From NCBI GenBank assembly GCA_910587345.1, contig CAJUKH010000043.1:248001-312000 (forward strand): a DNA stretch of 64,000 nt. Reading direction: 5' to 3'. The notes beneath the pieces are model-generated. The model was not told where the DNA came from, searched no databases, and saw only the letters and a program-made list of their open reading frames with translations. Below, one piece after another: positions 7,861-15,611 of the stretch. The translations under genes and the position numbers were made by a program. How positions within the stretch are numbered: the first letter of the stretch is position 1; each line of letters starts with the position of its first letter. The stretch is from an uncultured Oscillospiraceae bacterium (GTDB taxonomy: Bacteria > Bacillota > Clostridia > Oscillospirales > Oscillospiraceae).

Positions 7861-7890
7861 AAAAATGCCGCCCACCGGGCGGCATTTTTC
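7861..7890 (+). terminator. Terminator after the SCIFF precursor gene
   Basis: AAAAATGCCGCCC and GGGCGGCATTTTT form a strong stem with a 3-base loop and a T run, 11 bases after the stop. It should stop most transcription before the downstream genes. Confidence 0.9.
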
Positions 7891-7935
7891 CTGTCCTTGA
7901 CAACCATTAGGGATGGCAAAGAGGAGGGCAAAACC

Positions 7936-8329
7936 ATGGACGAAGAATGGAAAAGGTTATATGAAAAGGCAATGCGTGTTTTGGACCCCCAATGATGTTT
8001 CAAATAAAATGTGGGTGGGAAGTGTGGCGTCCGCCGTACTCACAAAAAAAGGGAATATTTACAAGGGCATATGCATTGACACAGATGGCTCCATAGGGAT
8101 GTGCGCCGAAAGAAACGCTTTATCAACCATGCTTACATATGGCGAAAGCGAGATCAAAAGAGTGGTTTCCGTATATAAAGACGGAAATATAATTCCCCCT
8201 TGCGGTATTTGCAGAGAATTTATGATGCATTTAGGCGGAGATGTGGAAAACATTGAAATTCTGCTGAATAAAGAAGGGCGGACAATGAGATTGGGCGATT
8301 TGATGCCCGAATATCCACGGCATAAATAA
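7936..8329 (+). pseudogene. Cytidine/blasticidin-S-type deaminase gene with a one-base frameshift
   Basis: The gene starts at ATG 7936 behind GAGGAGG with MDEEWKRLYEKAMRVLD, then meets TGA because of one extra C in the run of five C at 7986-7990. Removing one C joins it to a second frame (DVSNKMWVGSVASAVLTKKG and on to TAA 8329), giving a protein of about 130 residues. That protein has deaminase zinc motifs CAERNA and PPCGICREF, as in cytidine or blasticidin-S deaminases. The DNA is AT-rich compared with both flanking genes, which suggests recent acquisition. A sequencing error in the homopolymer, or real inactivation, are both possible. The downstream frame alone keeps both zinc motifs. Confidence 0.8.
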
Positions 8330-8410
8330 ATCCCCGTTTGTACGAAAGATACGGTTTGGGATATTCCAAAATACAAAAAACGCTGTTCAATACAGAGAAG
8401 GAGAATGAAC

Positions 8411-9799
8411 ATGATACATCGCTACACTCTGGGCGGCCTGCATATCGTCGTCGATACCTACTCCGGCGCCGTCCATGTGGTGGACGAGATCGCCTACGAT
8501 ATCATCGGCCTCTATGACGAGGGGCAGACCGCCGAAGCCATCGTCCCCGCCATGCTGGAAAAGTACGGCCAGCGGGAGGATGTGACGAGAGAGGAGCTGG
8601 AGGACTGCTGCGGCCAGATCGAGGAGCTGAAAGCCGCCGGAAAGCTCTGGGCGGCGGATACCTTTAAGCCTCTGGCCGGGGATTTGAAGGAGAAGAGCGC
8701 CGGCATCGTCAAGGCGCTCTGCCTCCATGTGGCCCACACCTGCAACTTAAACTGCGCCTACTGCTTCGCAAGTCAGGGCAACTACCATGGGGAGCGGGCG
8801 GTGATGAGCTATGAGGTGGGCAAGCAGGCGCTGGACTTTCTCATGGATCACTCGGGTACCCGCCACAATCTGGAGGTGGACTTCTTCGGCGGCGAGCCGC
8901 TGATGAACTGGCAGGTGGTAAAGGACCTGGTGGCCTACGCCCGCTCGGTGGAAAAGGATCGGGGAAAGAACTTCCGCTTCACCCTGACCACCAACGGAAT
9001 GCTCATTGACGACGATGTCATCGACTTTGCCAACAAGGAAATGCACAACGTGGTCCTCTCTCTGGACGGCCGGAAGGAAGTCCATGACCGCTACCGGGTG
9101 GACTACGCCGGTAAGGGCAGCTGGGAGACCATCGTGCCCAAGTTCCAGAAGCTGGTGGCTTCCCGCCCGGCGGACAAGACCTACTACATGCGGGGCACCT
9201 TCACCCATGAAAACCCCGATTTTCTGGAGGACATCAAGACCATGCTGGACCTGGGCTTTGACGAGCTTTCCATGGAGCCGGTGGTCTGCGCCCCCGACGA
9301 CCCCGCCGCTTTGACCGAGGAGGATCTGAAGATCGTCTTTGACCAGTACGAAAAGCTGGCCCAGCTGATGCAGGAGCGGCGGAAGGCGGGCAAACCCTTT
9401 ACCTTCTACCACTACATGCTGGACCTGGCCGGCGGCCCCTGCGTCTACAAGCGTATCTCGGGCTGCGGCTCGGGCACCGAGTACATGGCGGTGACCCCCA
9501 CCGGGGAGCTGTACCCCTGCCACCAGTTCGTGGGGGAGGAGGACTTCAAACTGGGCGACATCTGGAAGGGCGTCACCAACCCCGCCGTGCAGGAGCAGTT
9601 CGCCGCCTGCAACGTCTACACCCGCCCCCAGTGCGCCGACTGCTGGGCCAAGCTGTACTGCTCCGGCGGCTGCGCCGCCAACGCCTTCCACGCCACCGGC
9701 TCCATTCAGGGGGTCTACGAGCACGGCTGCGACCTCTTCCGCAAGCGGATGGAGTGCGCCATCTTTCTGGAGGCCGCCAAGTCGGTGGGGGAGGAGTGA
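8411..9799 (+). CDS. scfB: SCIFF radical SAM maturase (thioether-forming)
   Basis: A 462-residue radical-SAM/SPASM enzyme that installs thioether crosslinks in the SCIFF peptide. An N-terminal peptide-binding domain of about 100 residues comes first, then the S-adenosylmethionine cluster motif CNLNCAYC (Cys111, 115, 118), the FFGGEPLMNW segment and a C-terminal SPASM domain. The SPASM domain binds auxiliary iron-sulfur clusters (YPCHQF, PQCADCWAKLYCSGGCAAN). ATG 8411 has AAGGAG 7 bases upstream; ATG 8405 is too close to it. It lies 561 bases downstream of the SCIFF gene, and its TGA overlaps the next start. Confidence 0.95.
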   Translation: MIHRYTLGGLHIVVDTYSGAVHVVDEIAYDIIGLYDEGQTAEAIVPAMLEKYGQREDVTREELEDCCGQIEELKAAGKLWAADTFKPLAGDLKEKSAGIVKALCLHVAHTCNLNCAYCFASQGNYHGERAVMSYEVGKQALDFLMDHSGTRHNLEVDFFGGEPLMNWQVVKDLVAYARSVEKDRGKNFRFTLTTNGMLIDDDVIDFANKEMHNVVLSLDGRKEVHDRYRVDYAGKGSWETIVPKFQKLVASRPADKTYYMRGTFTHENPDFLEDIKTMLDLGFDELSMEPVVCAPDDPAALTEEDLKIVFDQYEKLAQLMQERRKAGKPFTFYHYMLDLAGGPCVYKRISGCGSGTEYMAVTPTGELYPCHQFVGEEDFKLGDIWKGVTNPAVQEQFAACNVYTRPQCADCWAKLYCSGGCAANAFHATGSIQGVYEHGCDLFRKRMECAIFLEAAKSVGEE

Positions 9800-11139
9800 T
9801 GGATACCCCCATCTCTGATTTTGTCCGATCCTACGCCGCCTCAAAGGCTCTGCGGCTCCATATGCCCGGCCACAAGGGCAAAGGCCCTCTGGGGGTGGAG
9901 GAGCGGGACATCACCGAGATCGGCGGAGCCGACGTGCTTTACCAGTCGGAGGGCATCATCCGCCAAAGCGAGGACAACGCCGCCCGGCTCTTCGGCGCCG
10001 GGCGGACCCTTTATTCCACCGAAGGCTCCTCTCTGTGCATCCGGGCCATGATCTATCTGGCCATGCTCCACGCCCGGGCTGCAGGCCGCACCCCGAAAGT
10101 CGCCGCCGGGCGAAATGCCCACAAAACCTTTCTGACGGCCTGCGCTTTGCTGGATACCGAGGTGGAATGGCTCTATCCCGAGACCGCCGCCCTCCTGTCC
10201 TGTCCTGTGACCCCGGAGCAGGTGGAGGCCGCCGTAAAAGGCCCTCAGGGCGCCACAGCGGTCTTTGTCACCTCCCCCGACTATCTGGGCCACCAGACCG
10301 ATATCGCCGCTCTGGCGGCCGTTTGCCGCCGCTACGGAGCCCTTTTGCTGGTGGATAACGCCCACGGGGCCTATCTCCGTTTTCTCCCTCCCTCCCGCCA
10401 TCCCATGGATTTGGGGGCGGACCTGTGCTGTGATTCCGCCCACAAGACCCTCCCCGTTCTCACCGGCGGGGCCTATCTCCACATTTCCGGAGAGGTTCCC
10501 ATGGAACTGACCCGTCAGGCCGAAAGCGCCATGGCTCTCTTCGCCTCCACCAGCCCCTCCTACCTCATCCTGCAATCTCTGGACGAGGCCAATCCCTATC
10601 TGGCCGGGAACTTTCCCTCCCTCCTGCCGCCGCTCTGCCAACGGATAGACGCCCTGAAAATCGGCCTGACAAATCAGGGCTGGACGCTGACAGGGGAAGA
10701 ACCGCTAAAGCTGACACTGGCTTCCAAAGCCTTCGGCTACCGGGGCACTGAGGTGGCCGCCTATCTGGAAGCGCAGGGCATGGTCTGTGAGTTTGCCGAC
10801 CCGGATTTTGTGGTGATGATGTTCACCCCCCAATTACCGAAGGCGGCTTTTGCCCGTCTGGAAAAGGCTCTGCTGGCCCTGCCCCGGCGGCCTGCCATCA
10901 GGGAGCTTCCCCCGCCCCTGCCCCGGCCCCGGCGGGTGTGCTCCCCCAGAGAAGCCCTTCTGGCTCCTCAGGAGACCCTTCCACTGGAACAATGCCGGGG
11001 CCGGGTGCTGGCCGCCCCCACCGTCAGCTGCCCCCCCGCTGTGCCCATCCTGATCTGCGGCGAGGAGATAAGCGAGGATGCCATCCGCTGTTTTCGCTAC
11101 TACGGTATGGACCGCTGCACAGTGGTCAGGCCCCTTTGA
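9799..11139 (+). CDS. PLP-dependent Orn/Lys/Arg decarboxylase-like enzyme
   Basis: A 446-residue fold-type I PLP enzyme of the short (wing-less) Orn/Lys/Arg decarboxylase group. Family motifs are HMPGHKGK (residues 21-28), the phosphate loop STEGSSLCIRAM, VDNAHGAYL with the ring-binding Asp, and DSAHKTLPVLTGGA with the Schiff-base lysine. A C-terminal decarboxylase-like domain follows. The amino acid substrate is not readable. ATG 9799 shares a base with the maturase TGA, so the two are translated as a coupled pair. This is notable because a PLP decarboxylase-like enzyme is not a known part of SCIFF maturation. Confidence 0.85.
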   Translation: MDTPISDFVRSYAASKALRLHMPGHKGKGPLGVEERDITEIGGADVLYQSEGIIRQSEDNAARLFGAGRTLYSTEGSSLCIRAMIYLAMLHARAAGRTPKVAAGRNAHKTFLTACALLDTEVEWLYPETAALLSCPVTPEQVEAAVKGPQGATAVFVTSPDYLGHQTDIAALAAVCRRYGALLLVDNAHGAYLRFLPPSRHPMDLGADLCCDSAHKTLPVLTGGAYLHISGEVPMELTRQAESAMALFASTSPSYLILQSLDEANPYLAGNFPSLLPPLCQRIDALKIGLTNQGWTLTGEEPLKLTLASKAFGYRGTEVAAYLEAQGMVCEFADPDFVVMMFTPQLPKAAFARLEKALLALPRRPAIRELPPPLPRPRRVCSPREALLAPQETLPLEQCRGRVLAAPTVSCPPAVPILICGEEISEDAIRCFRYYGMDRCTVVRPL

Positions 11140-11278
11140 ACCCCAAAATGGATTTACAGATTATTCACACTTCGGGCAAAATTTAGCCACAATTGTCTGG
11201 TATCTTAATGATGGACACAGGAACAACACAAGTTTGCCAAACATTCCTCTCCTACTCTCTCTGAACAAACACACACCC

Positions 11279-11311
11279 AAAAAGCCCCCGGCGGATGCCG
11301 GGGGCTTTTTG
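11279..11311 (+). terminator. Rho-independent terminator
   Basis: AAAAAGCCCCCGGC and GCCGGGGGCTTTTT pair around a short loop; it ends the maturase-decarboxylase transcript. Confidence 0.9.
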
Positions 11312-11317
11312 GGCCTC

Positions 11318-11346
11318 TTGCCTTTTTCTTTGGATAGAGGTACAAT
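11318..11346 (+). promoter_or_regulatory. Promoter of nadE
   Basis: TTGCCT (11318-11323) and TACAAT (11341-11346) with a 17-base spacer, just after the terminator and 72 bases before the nadE start. Confidence 0.6.
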
Positions 11347-11417
11347 AGAGACACCATGATTTGCCGGGGTCGATTTCCCATCGGACCTCTCCCTCTCATC
11401 GCAAAGGAGGAATTACT

Positions 11418-13337
11418 ATGCGGGACGGATTTATCAAGGTGGCGGCGGGCACTCCGAGCATCCGGGTGGCCGACTGCCGGTACAACGCCGAGCAGATCTT
11501 CACTCTCATGCGCCAGGCCGCCCGTCAGGGGGTCCGGGTCCTCTGCCTGCCCGAGCTGTGTCTGACGGGATACACCTGCGGGGACCTGTTTTTTCAGGAC
11601 ACCCTTTTGAAAGGGGCTGAGGAAGGCCTTGCCACTATTTTGGAGGCCACCAAAGGTCTGGACATGGTAACGGCGGTGGGTCTGCCGGTGCGCTGCGACA
11701 ACAAATTGTATAATTGCGCCGTCTTAATACAAAAGGGCGAGATTTTGGGCCTTATCCCCAAAACCCATATCCCCAATTACGGCGAATTTTACGAAGGCCG
11801 GTGGTTTACCTCCGGAAAGGACGCCGAGGAACGGGTCCTTTTGGCCGGACAGTGGGTCACCATGAGCGGCCAAAAACTCTACGCCTGCGAGACCATGCCC
11901 GGTCTGACCATCGGTGTGGAGCTTTGCGAGGACCTGTGGGCCGTGGAACCCCCCAGCCTCCGGCTGGCGGCGGCCGGGGCCACCCTCATTCTGAACCTCT
12001 CCGCCTCTGACGAGGTGGTGGGCAAGGCCGACTACCGCCGGCAGCTGGTCACCGGCCAGTCGGCCCGGTGTATCTGCGGCTATGTCTATGCCGACGCGGG
12101 GGAGGGGGAATCCACCACCGACATGGTCTTTGCCGGGCACAATATCATTGCCGAAAACGGTACTTTGCTGGCCCAGCGGCGGTTTGCCGCCGGGCTGACC
12201 GTTTCTGAAATCGATGTGGAAAAGCTGGCCTACGAGCGGCGGCGGATGAACACCTTCCCCACCCTCGGGCAAAGCGGCCCCATCTGGACCAGCGACTTCT
12301 CTCTGGAAAGCGCCACCACCACCCTCACCCGGCCCATTTCCGCAAATCCCTTTGTCCCCGCCGATGAGGCCCACCGGGCCGAGCGGTGTGAGGAGATTTT
12401 GAAAATTGCCGCCCTGGGCCTGAAAAAGCGGCTGGAACACACCCAGGCCCAGACCGCCGTCATCGGCCTGTCCGGCGGGCTGGACTCCACTCTGGCCATC
12501 CTCGTCACCACCATCGCCATGGGGATGCTGGGCCGGCCCACCTCGGACATTCTGGCCGTGACCATGCCCTGCTTCGGCACCACCGCCCGCACCCGTTCCA
12601 ACGCCGAGATACTGGCCGAGCGGCTGGGGGCCACTCTGAAGGTGGTGGACATTTCCAATGTGGTGAAGCAACATTTCAAGGACATCGGCCAATCCATGAC
12701 CGACCAGGACGTAACCTTTGAAAATGCCCAGGCCCGGGAGCGGACACAAGTGCTGATGGACATCGCCAACCGGACCGGCGGTCTGGTCATCGGCACCGGG
12801 GACCTGTCCGAGCTGGCGCTGGGCTGGGCCACATACAACGGCGACCATATGAGTATGTACGCCGTCAACGCTTCCATCCCCAAGACACTGGTCCGCCATC
12901 TGGTGGCCCATGTGGCCGGGGATAAGGCCGGAGAGGACGAGGCCCTTTCCCATGTGCTGGAGGACATTCTGGACACCCCCGTCTCTCCCGAGCTTCTTCC
13001 CGCCATCGAGGGGGAGATCACCCAGAAGACCGAGGACATTGTGGGTCCCTACGAGCTGCACGACTTCTTCCTCTACTATGCCGTCCGCTGGGGCTTCTCC
13101 CCCCGGAAGGTGCTGCGGCTGGCCGAACAGGCCTTCGGCCGCGGCTATGACCGCACCACCCTTTTGAAGTGGCTGAAAAACTTCTACCGCCGCTTCTTCT
13201 CCCAGCAGTTCAAGCGCTCCTGCATGCCAGACGGCCCCAAGGTGGGCAGCGTCACCCTAAGCCCCCGGGGCGACTGGCGGATGCCCAGCGATGCGGTGGC
13301 GGCGCTGTGGCTGGACGAGCTGGAGGGGCTGGAATAA
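11418..13337 (+). CDS. nadE: Glutamine-dependent NAD+ synthetase
   Basis: A 639-residue two-domain enzyme that amidates nicotinic acid adenine dinucleotide to NAD+, the last step of NAD synthesis. The N-terminal nitrilase-type glutaminase domain shows the Glu46 / Lys115 / Cys170 triad (LPELCLTGY, IPKTHIPNYGEFYE, VELCEDLW). The C-terminal ATP-pyrophosphatase domain has GLSGGLDSTLA. ATG 11418 follows a perfect AAAGGAGG; the open frame extends upstream to 11361 but has no signal there. It is transcribed alone between its promoter and a terminator. Confidence 0.96.
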   Translation: MRDGFIKVAAGTPSIRVADCRYNAEQIFTLMRQAARQGVRVLCLPELCLTGYTCGDLFFQDTLLKGAEEGLATILEATKGLDMVTAVGLPVRCDNKLYNCAVLIQKGEILGLIPKTHIPNYGEFYEGRWFTSGKDAEERVLLAGQWVTMSGQKLYACETMPGLTIGVELCEDLWAVEPPSLRLAAAGATLILNLSASDEVVGKADYRRQLVTGQSARCICGYVYADAGEGESTTDMVFAGHNIIAENGTLLAQRRFAAGLTVSEIDVEKLAYERRRMNTFPTLGQSGPIWTSDFSLESATTTLTRPISANPFVPADEAHRAERCEEILKIAALGLKKRLEHTQAQTAVIGLSGGLDSTLAILVTTIAMGMLGRPTSDILAVTMPCFGTTARTRSNAEILAERLGATLKVVDISNVVKQHFKDIGQSMTDQDVTFENAQARERTQVLMDIANRTGGLVIGTGDLSELALGWATYNGDHMSMYAVNASIPKTLVRHLVAHVAGDKAGEDEALSHVLEDILDTPVSPELLPAIEGEITQKTEDIVGPYELHDFFLYYAVRWGFSPRKVLRLAEQAFGRGYDRTTLLKWLKNFYRRFFSQQFKRSCMPDGPKVGSVTLSPRGDWRMPSDAVAALWLDELEGLE

Positions 13338-13344
13338 AATATAG

Positions 13345-13378
13345 AAAGGACCGAAAGCCTGTGCTTTCGGTCCTTTTA
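13345..13378. terminator. Shared terminator of nadE and the small HTH gene
   Basis: AAAGGACCGAAAGC and GCTTTCGGTCCTTTT pair around a 4-base loop, serving convergent transcription from both sides. Confidence 0.85.
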
Positions 13379-13600
13379 TTCTTCATCTATATATTCGATA
13401 ACATCTTCCACCCGGCAGTGGAGGATACGGCAGAAATCACCAATTTTTGTTGTTGTGATTCCCTTTCCATTCCGCATACTCTGTATCGTTGCACTGCTGA
13501 TGCCATAGTCGTGAATCAATGCGTAAGTGGATATTCCTTTTTCCTTCAAGGTCCGCCAAAACGGAGTATAATAAATCATATCGGTCACACGCCTTTCCAT
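13376..13600 (-). CDS. Small HTH regulator (Cro/C1 type, YozG-like)
   Basis: A 74-residue DNA-binding protein made of one helix-turn-helix (Cro/C1 HTH_26 type): STYALIHDYGISSATIQSMR is the core, followed by TTTKIGDFCRILHCRVEDVIEY. The start is uncertain: ATG 13600 has no clear ribosome binding site, while the ATG at residue 8 has GGAAAGG about 12 bases upstream. It is divergent from the other HTH gene at 13675 and shares an operator-like inverted repeat with it. The pair resembles a phage or element control switch. Confidence 0.8.
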   Translation of the reverse strand: MERRVTDMIYYTPFWRTLKEKGISTYALIHDYGISSATIQSMRNGKGITTTKIGDFCRILHCRVEDVIEYIDEE

Positions 13601-13614
13601 CTACTATAATAATG

Positions 13615-13636
13615 TATAGTCTTTTACTTGACTATA
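13615..13636. promoter_or_regulatory. Inverted-repeat operator between divergent HTH genes
   Basis: TATAGTC (13615-13621) and GACTATA (13630-13636) form a perfect 7-bp inverted repeat with an 8-base centre. Further ACTATAATA-type half sites flank it at about 13603 and 13649. The cluster of half sites in an AT-rich strip suits cooperative binding by one of the two regulators. Confidence 0.6.
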
Positions 13637-13674
13637 CTTATAATTATGACTATAATAGTGGCAAGGTGATCCGT

Positions 13675-13890
13675 ATGAAATATGATTTTGGTTTGCGATT
13701 GAGAGAATCCCGGGAGGTTACGGGGTTGGACTATGCCCAACTCTCCCAAGCCTTGCGTGAAAGAGGATATGTTATCACCCCCCGGCGAATCAAACGCATT
13801 GAGGAGGGAAATTCCCAGCCCAACACCAGGGACCTGCTTGCCTTCGCCCGTTTTTTTCATATCAGAATTGCCGATTTGCTTGGTGTATAA
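13675..13890 (+). CDS. Small XRE-family HTH regulator
   Basis: A 71-residue XRE-type DNA-binding protein: LRLRESREVTGLDYAQLSQA, then YVITPRRIKRIEEGN, the usual recognition helix followed by a conserved Glu-Gly turn, and DLLAFARFFHIRIADLL. ATG 13675 has AAGGTGAT about 5 bases upstream. It is transcribed divergently from the 13376-13600 regulator. No recombinase or structural phage gene is nearby, so it may be a relic of an excised element. Confidence 0.8.
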   Translation: MKYDFGLRLRESREVTGLDYAQLSQALRERGYVITPRRIKRIEEGNSQPNTRDLLAFARFFHIRIADLLGV

Positions 13891-14152
13891 ATGGACCACC
13901 AGAGCCGCACTCTGTGGCGGCCCCAGCCGCTCGTGCCCGGGGGCCTGCCACAAAGTGCAGGCCGCCTATCCATCGTAAGGACAGCCCGGGGAGGCATCCA
14001 ACGGGAGGGGGACCGCAGTCCCCCTCCCCTGGTCGTTTCAAGGGGGTATCCAGAGGGGAGAAATCAAAATCCCCCTCTGGTGTTTTCTGGGGTTTGGGGC
14101 CTCTTTGACACCAAAGAGGCCCCAAGACGCTGTTAAGACGCACTCCCTTCCC
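13891..14152. other. Gene-free stretch with three strong hairpins
   Basis: No convincing gene. Three consecutive inverted repeats occur: GGGAGGGGGAC/GTCCCCCTCCC (about 14003-14028), CCAGAGGGG/CCCCCTCTGG (about 14050-14079) and TTGGGGCCTCTTTG/CCAAAGAGGCCCCAA (14094-14125). None is followed by a T run on the plus strand, so they are not simple terminators. The stretch may be a structured RNA or a composite intergenic repeat. Confidence 0.5.
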
Positions 14153-14196
14153 GCATAAAAAAGAAACCACGCCGTGTCTCCCACAGCGTGGCCCCT
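14153..14196 (-). terminator. Terminator of the glycolytic cluster
   Basis: Read on the minus strand, GCCACGCTGTGGG / CACGGCGTGG forms the stem, followed by TTTCTTTTTT, 15 bases after the eno stop. Confidence 0.8.
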
Positions 14197-14210
14197 TTTC
14201 CTATCCCATC

Positions 14211-15515
14211 TTACTTCTTCAAGTTAAAAAACGCATCCATGCCCCAGTACTCAGCCACTTCGTCCAGCTCCTCCTCAATGCGGAGCAGCTGGTTATACTT
14301 GGCCACCCGGTCGGTGCGGCTGGGGGCGCCGGTTTTGATCTGGGCGGCGTTCACCGCCACCACGATATCGGCAATGGTCACGTCCTCGGTCTCGCCGGAG
14401 CGGTGGGAGACGATGGTGGTGTACCCCGCCCGGTTGGCCTTCTGGATGGTGTCCAACGTCTCGGTCAGGGTGCCGATCTGGTTGACCTTGATGAGCACGG
14501 CGTTGGCCACATGAAGGTCCAGCCCCTTCTGCACCCGCTCCACATTGGTGACAAAGAGGTCGTCCCCCACCAGCTGGACCCGGTCGCCGATGGCCTTGGT
14601 CAGCATGGCCCAGCCTTCCCAGTCGTCCTCGCCCATACCGTCCTCCAGCGAGATGATGGGATAGGTATCGGCAAACTTCTTCCACATATTCACCAACTGC
14701 TGCCGGGTCAGCTTTTTGCCCGACTTGGGCTGGATATAGCACTCCTCCTCGGCGTTCCACCACTCGGAGGAAGCGGCGTCGATGGCGATCATAAAGTCCT
14801 CACCGGGCTTGAAGCCGGCCTCCTCAATGGCCTGAACGATGACCTTCAGTGCGTCCTCGTCCTTCTTCAGATTGGGAGCATAGCCGCCCTCATCCCCCAC
14901 ACCGGCGGCGGGGGTGCCGTTCTCCTTCAGGGTTTTTTTCAGGGTGTGGAAGACCTGAGCGCACCAGCGCAGGGCCTCCTTCCAGGAGGGAGCACCCACA
15001 GGCATGACCATGAACTCCTGGATCTCCACATTGTTGGTGGCATGGGCGCCACCGTTCAAAATATTCATCATGGGCACGGGCAGCACCTTGGCGTTGGTGC
15101 CGCCGATATAATTGTAGAGGGAAACCCCCAGGCTCTCGGCCGCCGCTTTGGCGCAGGCCAGGGAGACGCCCAGAATGGCGTTGGCCCCCAGCCGGGCCTT
15201 GTTGGGGGTGCCGTCCAGTTCTATCATGGCTTTGTCGATGGCCACCTGGTCCAGTACGTTCATGCCGATAAGACACTCGGCGATCTCGGCATTCACGTTC
15301 TCCACCGCCTTCTCCACGCCCTTGCCCAGATAGCGGTCCTTGTCCCCGTCCCGAAGCTCACAGGCTTCATAGATGCCGGTGGAAGCGCCGGACGGGACGG
15401 CGGCACGGCCCACCGTGCCGTCCTCCAGATAGACCTCCACCTCCACGGTGGGATTGCCACGGGAATCCAGAATCTCACGGCCCAGTACGTCGACGATCTC
15501 AATGATCTGTTTCAT
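14211..15515 (-). CDS. eno: Enolase
   Basis: A 434-residue cytosolic enzyme that interconverts 2-phosphoglycerate and phosphoenolpyruvate, and is also part of the RNA degradosome in many Firmicutes. Family signatures are AREILDSRGNPT-like at the N-terminus, PSGASTGIYEA, GDEGGYAPNL with a catalytic Glu, LVGDDLFVTN (Mg ligand) and LIKVNQIGTLTE with the catalytic Lys, then SHRSGETED. Full length for the family. It is the last gene of the trmL-pgk-tpiA-gpmI-eno cluster, 96 bases after gpmI. Confidence 0.98.
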   Translation of the reverse strand: MKQIIEIVDVLGREILDSRGNPTVEVEVYLEDGTVGRAAVPSGASTGIYEACELRDGDKDRYLGKGVEKAVENVNAEIAECLIGMNVLDQVAIDKAMIELDGTPNKARLGANAILGVSLACAKAAAESLGVSLYNYIGGTNAKVLPVPMMNILNGGAHATNNVEIQEFMVMPVGAPSWKEALRWCAQVFHTLKKTLKENGTPAAGVGDEGGYAPNLKKDEDALKVIVQAIEEAGFKPGEDFMIAIDAASSEWWNAEEECYIQPKSGKKLTRQQLVNMWKKFADTYPIISLEDGMGEDDWEGWAMLTKAIGDRVQLVGDDLFVTNVERVQKGLDLHVANAVLIKVNQIGTLTETLDTIQKANRAGYTTIVSHRSGETEDVTIADIVVAVNAAQIKTGAPSRTDRVAKYNQLLRIEEELDEVAEYWGMDAFFNLKK

Positions 15516-15611
15516 GGGGTATCTCTCCTTTCATGTTAAGGGCGGCCCCGCCCAGAGAAAATACCGCAGCCCAAAATGGCAAGCGGTGTATGTTTTGCCT
15601 GCCGCTTCCTC

